Source: Caulobacter vibrioides
Lineage (GTDB): Bacteria; Pseudomonadota; Alphaproteobacteria; Caulobacterales; Caulobacteraceae
Reading direction: 5' to 3'
Length of the DNA: 64,000 nt
Assembly: GCF_002858865.1 (NCBI RefSeq)
Contig: NZ_PJRR01000021.1
Coordinates: 62,001-126,000, forward strand
Made by a program: the position numbers and the translations under genes. This document shows positions 7,816 through 16,414 of this stretch, piece by piece. The notes under the pieces are model-generated. The model had not been told where the DNA came from. It ran no database searches and saw only the letters and a program-made list of their open reading frames with translations. Positions within the stretch are counted from its first letter, which is position 1; each line of letters opens with the position of its first letter.

Positions 7816-9143
7816 CGGACGTCGCTCCGAGCCCGCTCAAGAAGGTGCTCGCCAACGCCGGTCAGCTGCTGAGCGGCCGCGTGGTGAACGCGATCATCGG
7901 CCTGGCCTACATCGCCCTGACCGCGCGAAGCCTCGGCGCGGAAATGATGGGCGTGCTGGTGATCATCAACGCCTTCGCCCAGTTCCTGGGCGAGGTCGCC
8001 CACTTCCAGTCCTGGCAGACCCTGATCACCTATGGCGCCGGCCCCTTGCTGGAAAACGACAAGCGCCGCTTTCAGCAGGTGCTGCGCTTTACGTTGCTTC
8101 TGGACCTGATCAGCGCGGTGCTGGGCATCCTGCTCGGCATGCTGGGCGCCTGGTTCTTCTGGCGCCAGCTCAGCTGGCCCGAAGGCATGAACGGCTATGG
8201 CGCGCTTTACGCCCTGTCGATCGGCGTGATGACCTCGGCGACGGGTGTCGGGTTGCTGCGCCTGTTCGACCGGTTTCGCTTTCTGGCCGCCGAGCAGGCG
8301 ATCAGCTCGTTCGTCCGGCTGGTCGGCTGCGCGATCTGCGCGGTGACGCAAGCCCCGATCCAGTACTTCCTGCTGGCCTGGGCGGCGGGAACCTTCGCGG
8401 CGTTCTTCTACATCGCCGCCATCGCCATCTGGGACCTGAAGCGCAAAGGCCTCCTCAGCGGCTTCACGGTGATGGGCCCGACCAGCAAGGACCTGCCAGG
8501 CGTCTGGCGCTTCGCCATGGCGACCAACTTCTCCGGCACGCTGGACGTCGGCTTCACCCACGTGCTGACCATGGCGGTCGGCGCGCTGCTGGGTCCCGCG
8601 CAGGCCGCGCTCTGGCGGATCGGCAAGCAGGTCGCCGACGGCATGGCCAAGCCCGCGCGTCTGATGGTGCCGGCGCTCTATCCGGAACTGGCCAAGATGC
8701 GCGCCTCGGGCGGCCAGCAGGCCATGACCAAGCTGGCGGTGCAGATCGCCCTGATCGGCGGCGCGGCGGCCGGCGTGCTGCTGCTGGTCAGCCTGGTGTC
8801 GGGTCGCTGGATCCTGGAGACGGTCATGGGTCCCGGCTTCGGCGCCGCAGCGGGCGTGATGAACTGGCAGGTGGCCGCCGCCGCGATCGGCGTGATGACC
8901 CTGCCGCTGGAGCCGATGCTGGTCTCGATGCGCGCGGCGGGCGCGGCGATGATGGTTCGCCTGGTCGTCGTTCTGACCTATCTGGCGTGCCTGGTTCCGC
9001 TGATCCGGACCTTCGGCCTGACCGGTGCAGGCGCCGCTCTGGTTGCGTCCGCTTTGGCAATGGCCATTGGCATGTATTTCATGGCGCGCCGCAGGCTCGC
9101 CCGACTCGCGGCGGAGGAAAGCTCCGCGCCGCGACCGACTTAA
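7812..9143 (+). CDS. Polysaccharide/lipid flippase, Wzx-like (MOP superfamily)
   Basis: 443 aa, hydrophobic throughout, with about 12-14 predicted membrane segments. The opening LSGRVVNAIIGLAYIALTARSLGAEMMGVLVIINAF is typical of Wzx/RfbX-type O-antigen flippases (split here by a short amphipathic stretch), and later helices are separated by short polar loops. The GTG start overlaps the previous stop by 4 bp. In this cluster it could flip a ceramide-linked intermediate or a glycolipid across the inner membrane. It could equally be an unrelated polysaccharide flippase that has joined the operon. The family call is firm; the substrate is inference. Confidence 0.78.
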   Translation: MTDVAPSPLKKVLANAGQLLSGRVVNAIIGLAYIALTARSLGAEMMGVLVIINAFAQFLGEVAHFQSWQTLITYGAGPLLENDKRRFQQVLRFTLLLDLISAVLGILLGMLGAWFFWRQLSWPEGMNGYGALYALSIGVMTSATGVGLLRLFDRFRFLAAEQAISSFVRLVGCAICAVTQAPIQYFLLAWAAGTFAAFFYIAAIAIWDLKRKGLLSGFTVMGPTSKDLPGVWRFAMATNFSGTLDVGFTHVLTMAVGALLGPAQAALWRIGKQVADGMAKPARLMVPALYPELAKMRASGGQQAMTKLAVQIALIGGAAAGVLLLVSLVSGRWILETVMGPGFGAAAGVMNWQVAAAAIGVMTLPLEPMLVSMRAAGAAMMVRLVVVLTYLACLVPLIRTFGLTGAGAALVASALAMAIGMYFMARRRLARLAAEESSAPRPT

Positions 9144-9147
9144 GACG

Positions 9148-10866
9148 ATGAAGGCCCAACTTATGATCACGCCCACGGCGTCTGACCGCACTGTCCGGTT
9201 CGCCGACTTCCCGACCCTGACCCAGGCCCTCGATTTCGCCGCGACCGGCGAGACGGGGATCAACCTCTATTCGCTGCGCGGCGAGCTGGTCGAAGCCCTG
9301 CCCTACGCCAAGCTGCGCGACGAGGCGGTCGTGTTGGCGCGGCGTCTGCTGGCGATCGGGGCCAAGGTCGGTGACAGCGTGGCCTTGCTGGCCGAGACCG
9401 ACGGTGACTTCGTCCGCGCCTTCTTCGCCTGCCAATATGCGGGCCTGCTGCCCGCGCCGATGGCGCTGCCGACCCCGCTGGGCGGTCGCGAGGCCTATAT
9501 CGAGCAGATCTCCAACCTGGCCCGCTCGGCCAAGGCCAACATCCTGATCGGTCCGGTGGGCTTGAAGGACTGGGTCGCCGAGATCGGCGCGCGGGCGGGC
9601 CTAGCGTTCGCCGGCGTGCTGGCCGACCTTCCCGAGGACGCCGGCGCGGCCCTGCCGACCATCACGCCGGAAGACCCCTGCTACCTGCAGTTCTCGTCGG
9701 GCAGCACCCGCACACCGACCGGCGTGCTGGTCCGCCACAAGGCCTTGATGGCCAACTGCGTGGCCATCACGCGGGACGGGCTGCAGGTGAAGGCGTCCGA
9801 CCGCGCCATCTCGTGGCTGCCGCTCTATCACGACATGGGCCTGATCGGCTTTTTGCTGAGCCCGCTCAGCTGCCAGATGACGGTCGACCTGCTGCCCACC
9901 GGCGCCTTTGTCCGCCGACCGCTGCTGTGGATCGACCTGATCGGGCGCAACAAGGCGACGATCGCCTACAGCCCGACCTTCGGCTACGAGCTGTGCGCCC
10001 GCCGCGTGCAGGGCCAATCGCTGGAAAACTACAACCTCTCGCACTGGCGCAGCGCGGGCCTGGGCGGCGACATGATCCGGATGCCGCCGCTGAAGGCGTT
10101 CGTGGAGGCCTTTGCGCCCGCCGGCTTCTCGGACAAGGCGTTTGTCGCCAGCTACGGCATGGCCGAGGCCACCCTGGCCCTGTCGATGGCCCCGCTGGGC
10201 AAGGGCCTGCGCGCCGAGACCCTCGACGTCGAACGCCTGGAACGCGACGCCTTGGCGGTCGACGCGCCTGAAGGCTCCGAGCGCGCCCGCGACTTCGCCC
10301 GCTGCGGCCCCGCCCTGCCCGATCACTTCCTGGAGGTGCGCGGTGACGACGGCCAGGTGCTGCCAGAGCGCGGCGTCGGCCGCATCTTCGCCAAGGGCCC
10401 GTCGGTGATGAGCGCCTATTTCGCCAATCCCGAGGAAACCGCCCGGGTGCTCGCGGCCGACGGCTGGCTGGACACCGGTGACATCGGCTTCAAGATCGAC
10501 GGCGAGATCGTCATCACCGGCCGCGCCAAGGACCTTATCATCCTCAATGGCCGCAACATCTGGCCGCAAGACCTTGAATGGACAGCCGATAACGAGATCG
10601 ACGGTCTGCGCAGCGGCGACGTCTGCGCGTTCGCGATCCCGGCTGAGCCCGAGGACGAGGTCGTGGTCCTGGTCCAGGCCCGCGGGGGCGACGCCGACAG
10701 CCGCGCGGCGCTGCGCGAGTCCGTCGCGACCCTGCTGCGCACCCGCCACGGCGTCGAAGCCAAGGTGAAGCTGGTCGGCGCCCACGCCCTGCCCCAGACC
10801 TCGTCGGGCAAGCTCAGCCGCTCGAAGGCCAAGACGGCTTATCTGGCCGGAACCTATGGCGACTGA
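9148..10866 (+). CDS. Acyl-ACP/acyl-CoA synthetase of sphingolipid synthesis (ANL family)
   Basis: 572 aa from the ATG at 9148; an ATG at 9163 is also possible. ANL adenylate-forming motifs are in order: LQFSSGSTRTPTGV (P-loop-like A3), WLPLYHDMGLIG, ASYGMAEATLALSMAP (A5), GWLDTGDIGF (A7), GRAKDLIILNGRNIWPQDLE (A8) and a C-terminal SSGKLSRSKAK with the catalytic lysine (A10). The pattern is that of fatty-acyl-AMP/long-chain acyl ligases. It lies just upstream of the ceramide reductase, ACP and SPT genes. From memory of the C. crescentus cluster, this gene loads fatty acid on the dedicated ACP that feeds serine palmitoyltransferase; that role is inference here. Confidence 0.85.
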   Translation: MKAQLMITPTASDRTVRFADFPTLTQALDFAATGETGINLYSLRGELVEALPYAKLRDEAVVLARRLLAIGAKVGDSVALLAETDGDFVRAFFACQYAGLLPAPMALPTPLGGREAYIEQISNLARSAKANILIGPVGLKDWVAEIGARAGLAFAGVLADLPEDAGAALPTITPEDPCYLQFSSGSTRTPTGVLVRHKALMANCVAITRDGLQVKASDRAISWLPLYHDMGLIGFLLSPLSCQMTVDLLPTGAFVRRPLLWIDLIGRNKATIAYSPTFGYELCARRVQGQSLENYNLSHWRSAGLGGDMIRMPPLKAFVEAFAPAGFSDKAFVASYGMAEATLALSMAPLGKGLRAETLDVERLERDALAVDAPEGSERARDFARCGPALPDHFLEVRGDDGQVLPERGVGRIFAKGPSVMSAYFANPEETARVLAADGWLDTGDIGFKIDGEIVITGRAKDLIILNGRNIWPQDLEWTADNEIDGLRSGDVCAFAIPAEPEDEVVVLVQARGGDADSRAALRESVATLLRTRHGVEAKVKLVGAHALPQTSSGKLSRSKAKTAYLAGTYGD

Positions 10867-11809
10867 CGCGCGCGGCGTCGTCGCCATCACGGGCGCGACC
10901 GGCTTTCTGGGCCGTCACCTGGTGCGCGCGCTGGCCCAGGACGGCTGGCGGCCTCGCGTCCTGGTGCGCCGGGACCCGGTCCATCCATTCTGGCGTGACC
11001 TGGAGGTCGAGGTCGTCACGGGCGATCTTGGAACGCCCAGGGCGCTGGACAGGCTGGCGAAGGGCGCCGAGGTCTTCATCCATGTCGCCGGCCTGATCAA
11101 GGCCAGAACCCTGGAAGGCTTCAACCGGGTCAACCAGGACGGCGCCCGCGCCGCGGCCGAGGCCGCCAGGGCCGCCGGGGCCCGGTTCATCCTGGTCTCC
11201 AGCCTCGCGGCCCGCGAACCGTCCCTCTCGAACTACGCCGCCAGCAAGCGCGCGGGCGAGGACGCGGTGCGCGCCGCCGATCCCAGCGCCCTCATCGTTC
11301 GCCCACCGGCGATCTATGGTCCGGGGGACACCGAGACGCTCGGGCTGTTCCAACTGGCCGCTCGCAGCCCGGTCTTGCCGGTGCTGTCGCAGACCTCGCG
11401 CGTGGCCATGATCCATGTCGAGGACGCGGCGGCGAAGCTCGTTGCGTTCTGTCGGACACCCGTTTTGGGTCTGGTCGAGCTCTCCGATGTGCGGCGCGAC
11501 GGATACACCTGGACGGAAATCATGCGCGGCGCGGCGCACGTCATGGGCGCGAAACCCCGTCTGATAAGGCTTCCCGACCCAGGCATTTTGACCGCCGGAG
11601 CCCTTGTGGATGCTTGGTCTTCTCTGACAAACACGCCTTCGGTCTTCGGTTTAGGCAAGGCTAGGGAGTTGCTTCACACCGATTGGACCCCATCTAGCGC
11701 TCCGATGGCGGAGGGAGTACCCAGCAAGTTCGGCCTGATTGACGGGTTCACTCACACCGTCGACTGGTACCGAGCGGCGGGGTGGCTACCCAAAAATATC
11801 GTCGCCTAG
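10856..11809 (+). CDS. cerR: Ceramide reductase-type extended SDR (NAD-dependent epimerase family)
   Basis: 317 aa, overlapping the synthetase gene by 11 bp. The Rossmann start GATGFLGRHLVRAL and the active-site YAASKRAGEDA (YxxxK) with upstream SS mark an extended short-chain dehydrogenase. The gene sits directly before ACP and SPT, the order I remember for C. crescentus CerR, which reduces the keto group of 3-oxo-ceramide. Bacterial sphingolipid synthesis acylates before reducing, so the expected substrate is oxidised ceramide. Codon use near the 3' end is less GC-rich than in the neighbours. A 76 bp gap follows before the ACP gene, where a second promoter may lie. Confidence 0.82.
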   Translation: MATDARGVVAITGATGFLGRHLVRALAQDGWRPRVLVRRDPVHPFWRDLEVEVVTGDLGTPRALDRLAKGAEVFIHVAGLIKARTLEGFNRVNQDGARAAAEAARAAGARFILVSSLAAREPSLSNYAASKRAGEDAVRAADPSALIVRPPAIYGPGDTETLGLFQLAARSPVLPVLSQTSRVAMIHVEDAAAKLVAFCRTPVLGLVELSDVRRDGYTWTEIMRGAAHVMGAKPRLIRLPDPGILTAGALVDAWSSLTNTPSVFGLGKARELLHTDWTPSSAPMAEGVPSKFGLIDGFTHTVDWYRAAGWLPKNIVA

Positions 11810-11870
11810 TTCAAATATGGCGGAAATCTGACAGACTCGCCGTTACAGTAGTGACACGGGTGGGGCTCCC

Positions 11871-11875
11871 GGAGG
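11871..11875 (+). promoter_or_regulatory. Ribosome binding site deciding the ACP start
   Basis: A perfect GGAGG is 10 nt before the ATG at 11886 but only 1 nt before the TTG at 11877. This favours the ATG and removes three residues (MIR) from the longest reading of the ACP gene. Confidence 0.65.
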
Positions 11876-11885
11876 TTTGATTAGA

Positions 11886-12137
11886 ATGGATACGGTGACG
11901 GATCTCAGCCTGCGCGAGATCGGGGTAGCGGCGACCAAGGTTCTAGGGCGGGCTGTGGAGGTTCGTGCGGAGTCGCATATTGGCCGTGACCTCGCCGTCG
12001 ATTCCCTGGCCCTCATGAACATCATCATGGAGCTCGAAGACACCTTCGACATCTCCATTCCGCTCGATCGCCTGGCGTCCGTCGAGACCGCTGGCGACCT
12101 TTCCAAACTGATCAACGATCTCCGGACTAGGGCTTAA
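11886..12137 (+). CDS. Acyl carrier protein dedicated to sphingolipid synthesis
   Basis: 83 aa. The phosphopantetheine site is GRDLAVDSLALMNIIMELED with Ser40 in DSL, and the acidic helix ELEDTFDISIP follows; this is the standard carrier-protein fold and length. It is flanked by an acyl-ACP synthetase two genes upstream and by serine palmitoyltransferase 3 bp downstream. It therefore probably delivers the acyl group to SPT as acyl-ACP. It lacks the housekeeping AcpP context (fabD-fabG-acpP-fabF). Confidence 0.9.
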   Translation: MDTVTDLSLREIGVAATKVLGRAVEVRAESHIGRDLAVDSLALMNIIMELEDTFDISIPLDRLASVETAGDLSKLINDLRTRA

Positions 12138-12140
12138 CTA

Positions 12141-13355
12141 ATGGGGCTATTTGATAAGCACCTGGCCTATCGCGACGCGTACAAGGCCATCCAGGATGTG
12201 GGTGCGAACCCCTTCAAGGTGCGCTTTGACGCTGTCCACTCGCCGACTGAAGGCGTGGTCGATGGCCGTCCCACCATCCTGCTGGGAACGAACAACTATC
12301 TGGGCCTGACCTTTGACGAGCAGGCGATCGCCGCCTCGGTCAAGGCGGTACAGGAACGCGGCACCGGCACGACCGGTTCCCGCATCGCCAACGGCAGCTT
12401 CGAGTCGCACGTCGAGCTCGAGCAAGAGTTGGCCAAGTTCTATGGCCGCAAGCACGCCATGGTCTTCACGACCGGCTATCAGGCCAATCTCGGCGTGCTG
12501 TCGACCCTGGTCGGCCGCGGCGACCACCTGATCCTCGACGCCGACAGCCACGCCTCGATCTATGACGGCTCGCGTCTGGGCCACGCCGAGGTCATCCGCT
12601 TCCGTCACAACGATCCCGAAGACTTGGCCAAGCGCCTGCGTCGCCTGGGCGATGCGCCGGGCGAGCGCCTGATCGTCGTCGAAGGCATCTATTCGATGAT
12701 CGGCGATGTCGCGCCGCTGAAGGAAATCGCCGCCGTGAAGCGCGAGATGGGCGGCTATCTGCTCGTCGACGAAGCGCACTCGATGGGCGTGCTGGGCGCG
12801 ACCGGTCGTGGCCTCGCCGAAGCGGCGGGCGTCGAAGAGGACGTCGACTTCATCGTCGGCACCTTCTCCAAGAGCCTGGGCGCCATCGGCGGTTTCTGCG
12901 TCTCCGACCATGACGACTTCGACGTCATGCGCGTCATCTGTCGCCCCTACATGTTCACCGCCTCGCTGCCGCCGGCCGTGGCGGCATCGACGGTGACGGC
13001 CCTGCGCCGGATGATCGAGCAGCCCGAGCTGCGCGATCGCCTGAACCGCAACGCCAAGCGCCTCTATGACGGTCTGACCGCCATGGGCTTCCTCACCGGT
13101 CCCAGCGCCAGCCCGATCGTGGCGGCGACCATGCCCGACCAGGAACGCGCCATCGCCATGTGGAACGGCCTGCTGCAGGCCGGCGTCTATCTGAACCTGG
13201 CCCTGCCGCCCGCCACGCCGGACAGCCGTCCGCTGCTGCGCGCCAGCGTCAGCGCCGCCCACACCGACGAGCAGATCGACGCCGTGCTCAAGACCTACGG
13301 CGAAATCGGCGCGGCCCTGGGCGTGATCGAACCGCTCAAGCGCGCTCGCGCCTGA
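12141..13355 (+). CDS. spt: Serine palmitoyltransferase (alpha-oxoamine synthase)
   Basis: 404 aa, PLP-dependent. It condenses L-serine with an acyl thioester to give 3-ketosphinganine, the first step of sphingolipid synthesis, in the cytoplasm. Visible AOS-family residues are His137 (DADSHASIYDG, stacking on PLP), Asp210 and His213 (LLVDEAHSMGVLG), and the Schiff-base Lys244 (GTFSKSLGAIGG). KBL and BioF are paralogous alternatives. The adjacent ACP, ceramide reductase, ceramide kinase and ceramide synthase genes decide for SPT. A strong intrinsic terminator lies 24 bp after the stop. Confidence 0.93.
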   Translation: MGLFDKHLAYRDAYKAIQDVGANPFKVRFDAVHSPTEGVVDGRPTILLGTNNYLGLTFDEQAIAASVKAVQERGTGTTGSRIANGSFESHVELEQELAKFYGRKHAMVFTTGYQANLGVLSTLVGRGDHLILDADSHASIYDGSRLGHAEVIRFRHNDPEDLAKRLRRLGDAPGERLIVVEGIYSMIGDVAPLKEIAAVKREMGGYLLVDEAHSMGVLGATGRGLAEAAGVEEDVDFIVGTFSKSLGAIGGFCVSDHDDFDVMRVICRPYMFTASLPPAVAASTVTALRRMIEQPELRDRLNRNAKRLYDGLTAMGFLTGPSASPIVAATMPDQERAIAMWNGLLQAGVYLNLALPPATPDSRPLLRASVSAAHTDEQIDAVLKTYGEIGAALGVIEPLKRARA

Positions 13356-13379
13356 GACCGGTCGCATCGCTGAAACAAG

Positions 13380-13412
13380 AACGCCCGGGTCCTGCGACCC
13401 GGGCGTTTTTTT
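13380..13412. terminator. Rho-independent terminator between convergent sphingolipid operons
   Basis: A 12 bp perfect stem (AACGCCCGGGTC/GACCCGGGCGTT) with a CTGC loop is followed by a run of seven T on the plus strand. It ends the plus-strand operon after spt. It lies only 10 bp from the 3' end of the convergent minus-strand gene and can also form on that strand. Confidence 0.93.
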
Positions 13413-13421
13413 GTCGTCGGC

Positions 13422-14303
13422 CTATGCGGCTCGCCGCCGCTCTCTCCAGACCTTGAGCAGCACACCGGGCGCAGCGAGGATCGGATGCCGCTCTCGCCAC
13501 GGCGTCACCTCGACCGTCACGCCTGTATGGCGCTGGATCTTCCAAGCCGCATAGCGCGCCGCGCCCTGGAAGGTGAAGGCCGCCTTGACCAGCCGCGCCA
13601 CGTTCAGGGGCTTGCCGAGCGCTCGGCGCACGCGCCAGGCCTTGAGCAGACCCGTCCTGGCCTCATGCGAGAGCTCACGGCCTTCGTCAGCCCAAACGGC
13701 CTCCATGACCCGCTCATAGCGCTCGGGGTCGTAGGTGAGGATCGACACCTCGCGGCCCGCCTTCTCGACGCGCAGCTCGGCCTTATAGGTCTCCTGGAAC
13801 AGCGCCGCCCAAAGCGTCAGCGGCGCGGCGTCGGCAGGACCGATCGCCTGGGCGAAACCGGCCGCCGTTCGACAAGCCGCGGTCACGGAGTCGATCACGG
13901 TCTCGCGTGCGGCTTCATCGGCCCAGATCAGCGCGCACGGCTGGACAAAGCGCGCCCAGATCGTGGTGTCGACGCCCGCGCCGCTGGTCGCTCGCTGGAA
14001 CTGCGCCAGCGTCATCGACGCGACCTTGGCGCGCAGCGTCGTGCCGCCGTGCTCAAACTCGTGATAGCTGACATCCGGCCACAGCAGGCGCGTGAACACG
14101 CCCCGCCATCCCGCCGGAACGCGCTCGGTGAGGACGTAGTAGTCGAGGACCCCGGACAGATCGCCAGTGCGCAGGATCGAGCCATAGAACAGAACCGCGC
14201 GCGCGCCGGGGAACAGCGTCGCCAGATGCGCCGCAAAGGCGCGGATCGGTTCGGGCGTCGTCTGGGAGAGCTCGGCCGCGACGAGGCCGCGCAGGCGGCT
14301 CAT
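13422..14303 (-). CDS. Nucleotidyltransferase-like protein of the ceramide-phosphoglycerate cluster
   Basis: 293 aa, soluble. VLFYGSILRTGDLSGVLDYYVL (about 38-58) resembles the GS...D(x)D signature of polymerase-beta-type nucleotidyltransferases, but the second acidic residue is replaced by Tyr (Asp54-Tyr-Tyr). No other familiar domain is visible. It is the last gene of a three-gene minus operon, overlapping the ceramide kinase gene by 4 bp. In C. crescentus three genes in this position (cpgA, cpgB, cpgC) are needed for ceramide phosphoglycerate. This is one of the two outer genes; I am not certain which letter applies. Its reaction is unknown to me. Confidence 0.7.
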   Translation of the reverse strand: MSRLRGLVAAELSQTTPEPIRAFAAHLATLFPGARAVLFYGSILRTGDLSGVLDYYVLTERVPAGWRGVFTRLLWPDVSYHEFEHGGTTLRAKVASMTLAQFQRATSGAGVDTTIWARFVQPCALIWADEAARETVIDSVTAACRTAAGFAQAIGPADAAPLTLWAALFQETYKAELRVEKAGREVSILTYDPERYERVMEAVWADEGRELSHEARTGLLKAWRVRRALGKPLNVARLVKAAFTFQGAARYAAWKIQRHTGVTVEVTPWRERHPILAAPGVLLKVWRERRRAA

Positions 14304-15214
14304 CCGACCAGGAACCGCAAGGCCGGACCCAGCTGGATCGTCAGGTCGCCGCCTTCATAGACCTCGCCATCGAGCACGAACGGCGCGCCGCCCGAGAGCT
14401 TGACCGAACGAGGGTCGCGCCGCCGGTAACCCAGGCCTTCGAGCGCGGGGACGACCTTGCCGCTCAGCATCAACGGCAGGGCCTTGTGCAGGCGACGCGG
14501 CGGGGCGTCGACATCGAGCAGCTTCAGCCCCTCGCGCGGCGCGCCGAACGGCTTGAGCCCAAACGGCAGGCGTTTCAGCGCCGTGGCGATGACGGCGAAC
14601 CGGTGACCTTCGCCCTGGGCCTCGCCGTCCAGAACGAGGCGCGCAGGCACGCCCTCGCGCCACTCGTCCCGCGAACCGCCAAACAGCGCGCCCAGCGCCG
14701 CCGTGCCGATGGTCAGGGCGACCGCAAAGTTGTGGAAGAAGCCGACCTTGTGGACGCGCTGCGCCAGGTTGGTGGCCTTCACCGGCGCGCCAATGCCAAA
14801 GAAGAAGCCCTGCAGGCAGGGCTTGTCATCCGCCCAACTGACACGCAGGGGCGGACGCGACTTGATCGTCGGGTTCTCTCGACGCGCCGCGCGCAGTGCG
14901 TCCTCCAGACGCCAGCCTTCCGACGTGCCAAGATCGATGGCCAGCACGTTGGTCTTGCCCGACGGCAGGACAGCCAGCAGCGGCGTCGCCTCGCCAAAAG
15001 TGTGAGGCAAAAGGCTGATCACATCGCGCACGGTGCCGTCGCCGCCGTCGATCACCAGCAAGTCGAGACCCGTGCGCGCGAAGTCGTCCAGCGCCGCCTT
15101 CAAGGCCTCCCGCCCGATCGGCTCGACCAGACGCACGTCCTCAGGCGCCGGGCCGGGCGGCCGGATCCGATTGCCGTGGCTCTTGGGATTGCGGACGACC
15201 CCGATGCGCGTCAT
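14300..15214 (-). CDS. cpgB: Ceramide kinase, diacylglycerol-kinase-like fold
   Basis: 304 aa from an ATG that overlaps the upstream stop (ATGA). The diacylglycerol/sphingosine kinase nucleotide site IDGGDGTVRDV is at about 55-65, and the second-domain PSGKTNVLAIDLG element follows (usual form PxGTxNxxA). C-terminal beta-sandwich elements (FVLDGEVYEGG) complete the fold. Position and family match the C. crescentus bacterial ceramide kinase CpgB, which phosphorylates ceramide with ATP on the way to ceramide phosphoglycerate. The N-terminus (GVVRNPKSHGNR) matches the NPxSG start of DAG kinases. Confidence 0.85.
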   Translation of the reverse strand: MTRIGVVRNPKSHGNRIRPPGPAPEDVRLVEPIGREALKAALDDFARTGLDLLVIDGGDGTVRDVISLLPHTFGEATPLLAVLPSGKTNVLAIDLGTSEGWRLEDALRAARRENPTIKSRPPLRVSWADDKPCLQGFFFGIGAPVKATNLAQRVHKVGFFHNFAVALTIGTAALGALFGGSRDEWREGVPARLVLDGEAQGEGHRFAVIATALKRLPFGLKPFGAPREGLKLLDVDAPPRRLHKALPLMLSGKVVPALEGLGYRRRDPRSVKLSGGAPFVLDGEVYEGGDLTIQLGPALRFLVG

Positions 15215-16338
15215 TTCGCCAGCCAGGACTGGATCGACCCCTTCGGCGCCATCAGGCCTTGCAGGATCTGGATGGCGTGCACGACGAAGCATACGGCGGT
15301 CCAGATCGCCACGAGCGTGAAGCCGAGGTCGGGCCGGCCGACCATCGCACAGCCGGTCAGCAGGATCAGGTTCGGGTTGCGGCGCGCGGTGATCAGCCGG
15401 AAGAAGCTGTCGAACGGCCGCCAGGCGTGCATCTCCAGCTTGAACAGGGCCAGGAAGATCCCCTCCTCCACCCGCTGAGCGACATAGCCGCCGACGACGA
15501 TAGCGAGGCTGAGCGCCGCATAGGGGATCTCTTGGCCGACCGCATAGACGCCGACGAACCACGCCCACCACCAGAACGGCGGGTGCACCAGATCGATGCC
15601 GTGGTCAAAGACGTTGCCCCACTTGGACGAGGTCAGGGTCACGCGGGCCAGCTTGCCGTCGACCGTGTCGAGGAAGGTCATGATCCAGGCGCAGACCAGG
15701 CCCCAGCCGAAATGGCCGTGCCAGAACAGCCAGGTCGCCGCCAGCACCATCACAAAGCCGATGAAGGTGACCTGGTTCGGCGTCATCTTCGCCAGGGCGC
15801 ACCAACGGGTCACGACCCGCGCCGGCGCTGGCCAGACATACTTGGTGACGAAGTCCGTGACGCCCTTGTACGAGCCCTGAAACAGGCGCTTTTCGACCGC
15901 GCGCACCGTTTCGGGGGTCAGGCGTTCCAGCACCGGCGGCTCGCGCTTGCGCAGCGCGCTGTTATAGGCCGAGCCCAGCTCCAGCGCCGTCAGCCGCGTG
16001 AAACGGGGGTCCAGGCCGGCCGGATCGTTTCCGGCGGCCAGCGCTTCGCTGGCGGCATAGGCTAGATCGGCGGGCGCATGGACGGCGACAGCGCGCCCGG
16101 CGTCATCGACCAGCACGGCGCCCTCACGGCCCGCCAGGGCCTTGATCAGCGACTCGTCGAACACCCAGCCCGCATCGACCGCCACGACCGGGTGCGACAG
16201 GTCGACCGCAGGCGTCTCGACCAGGTCCAGCCGACGGTAGATGCGCGAGAGGCGCTCTGCCGAGCTCATGCCCCAGATACGGCCGTCGCCGCGACCCACG
16301 GTCAGCGCGCGCGGCCCTTTTTGAACTTCACTACTCAA
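15211..16338 (-). CDS. CDP-alcohol phosphatidyltransferase-family protein, sphingolipid headgroup synthesis
   Basis: 375 aa. The complete CDP-alcohol signature DG-x2-AR-x8-G-x3-D-x3-D is present at Asp227, Gly228, Ala231, Arg232, Gly241, Asp245 and Asp249, inside about six membrane helices from about 185 on. A 170-residue soluble N-terminal part (VVAVDAGWVFDESLIKALAG...) resembles the extra domain of di-myo-inositol-phosphate-phosphate synthase/IPCT-type proteins, though it shows no intact nucleotide site. The start could also be the later ATG at 16269. As first gene of the minus operon with ceramide kinase, it probably transfers a headgroup onto ceramide or ceramide phosphate. It is one of the three cpg genes. 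Confidence 0.82.
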   Translation of the reverse strand: MSSEVQKGPRALTVGRGDGRIWGMSSAERLSRIYRRLDLVETPAVDLSHPVVAVDAGWVFDESLIKALAGREGAVLVDDAGRAVAVHAPADLAYAASEALAAGNDPAGLDPRFTRLTALELGSAYNSALRKREPPVLERLTPETVRAVEKRLFQGSYKGVTDFVTKYVWPAPARVVTRWCALAKMTPNQVTFIGFVMVLAATWLFWHGHFGWGLVCAWIMTFLDTVDGKLARVTLTSSKWGNVFDHGIDLVHPPFWWWAWFVGVYAVGQEIPYAALSLAIVVGGYVAQRVEEGIFLALFKLEMHAWRPFDSFFRLITARRNPNLILLTGCAMVGRPDLGFTLVAIWTAVCFVVHAIQILQGLMAPKGSIQSWLAK

Positions 16339-16414
16339 AGACGGCTATACCCCTTGAATCCAGGGCTGATAGATAAGCAGCTTCGTCCTTTTCGACCAGA
16401 ACCGCCGGCGCCTC

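Noticed and set aside
7710..9263. 517-codon open frame on the minus strand across the flippase gene
   Set aside because: Composition is His/Gln/Arg-rich and without motifs; the plus strand encodes a hydrophobic flippase with coupled starts and stops.
12147..13367. 406-codon frame opposite serine palmitoyltransferase
   Set aside because: Antisense shadow; SPT has all PLP-site residues on the plus strand.
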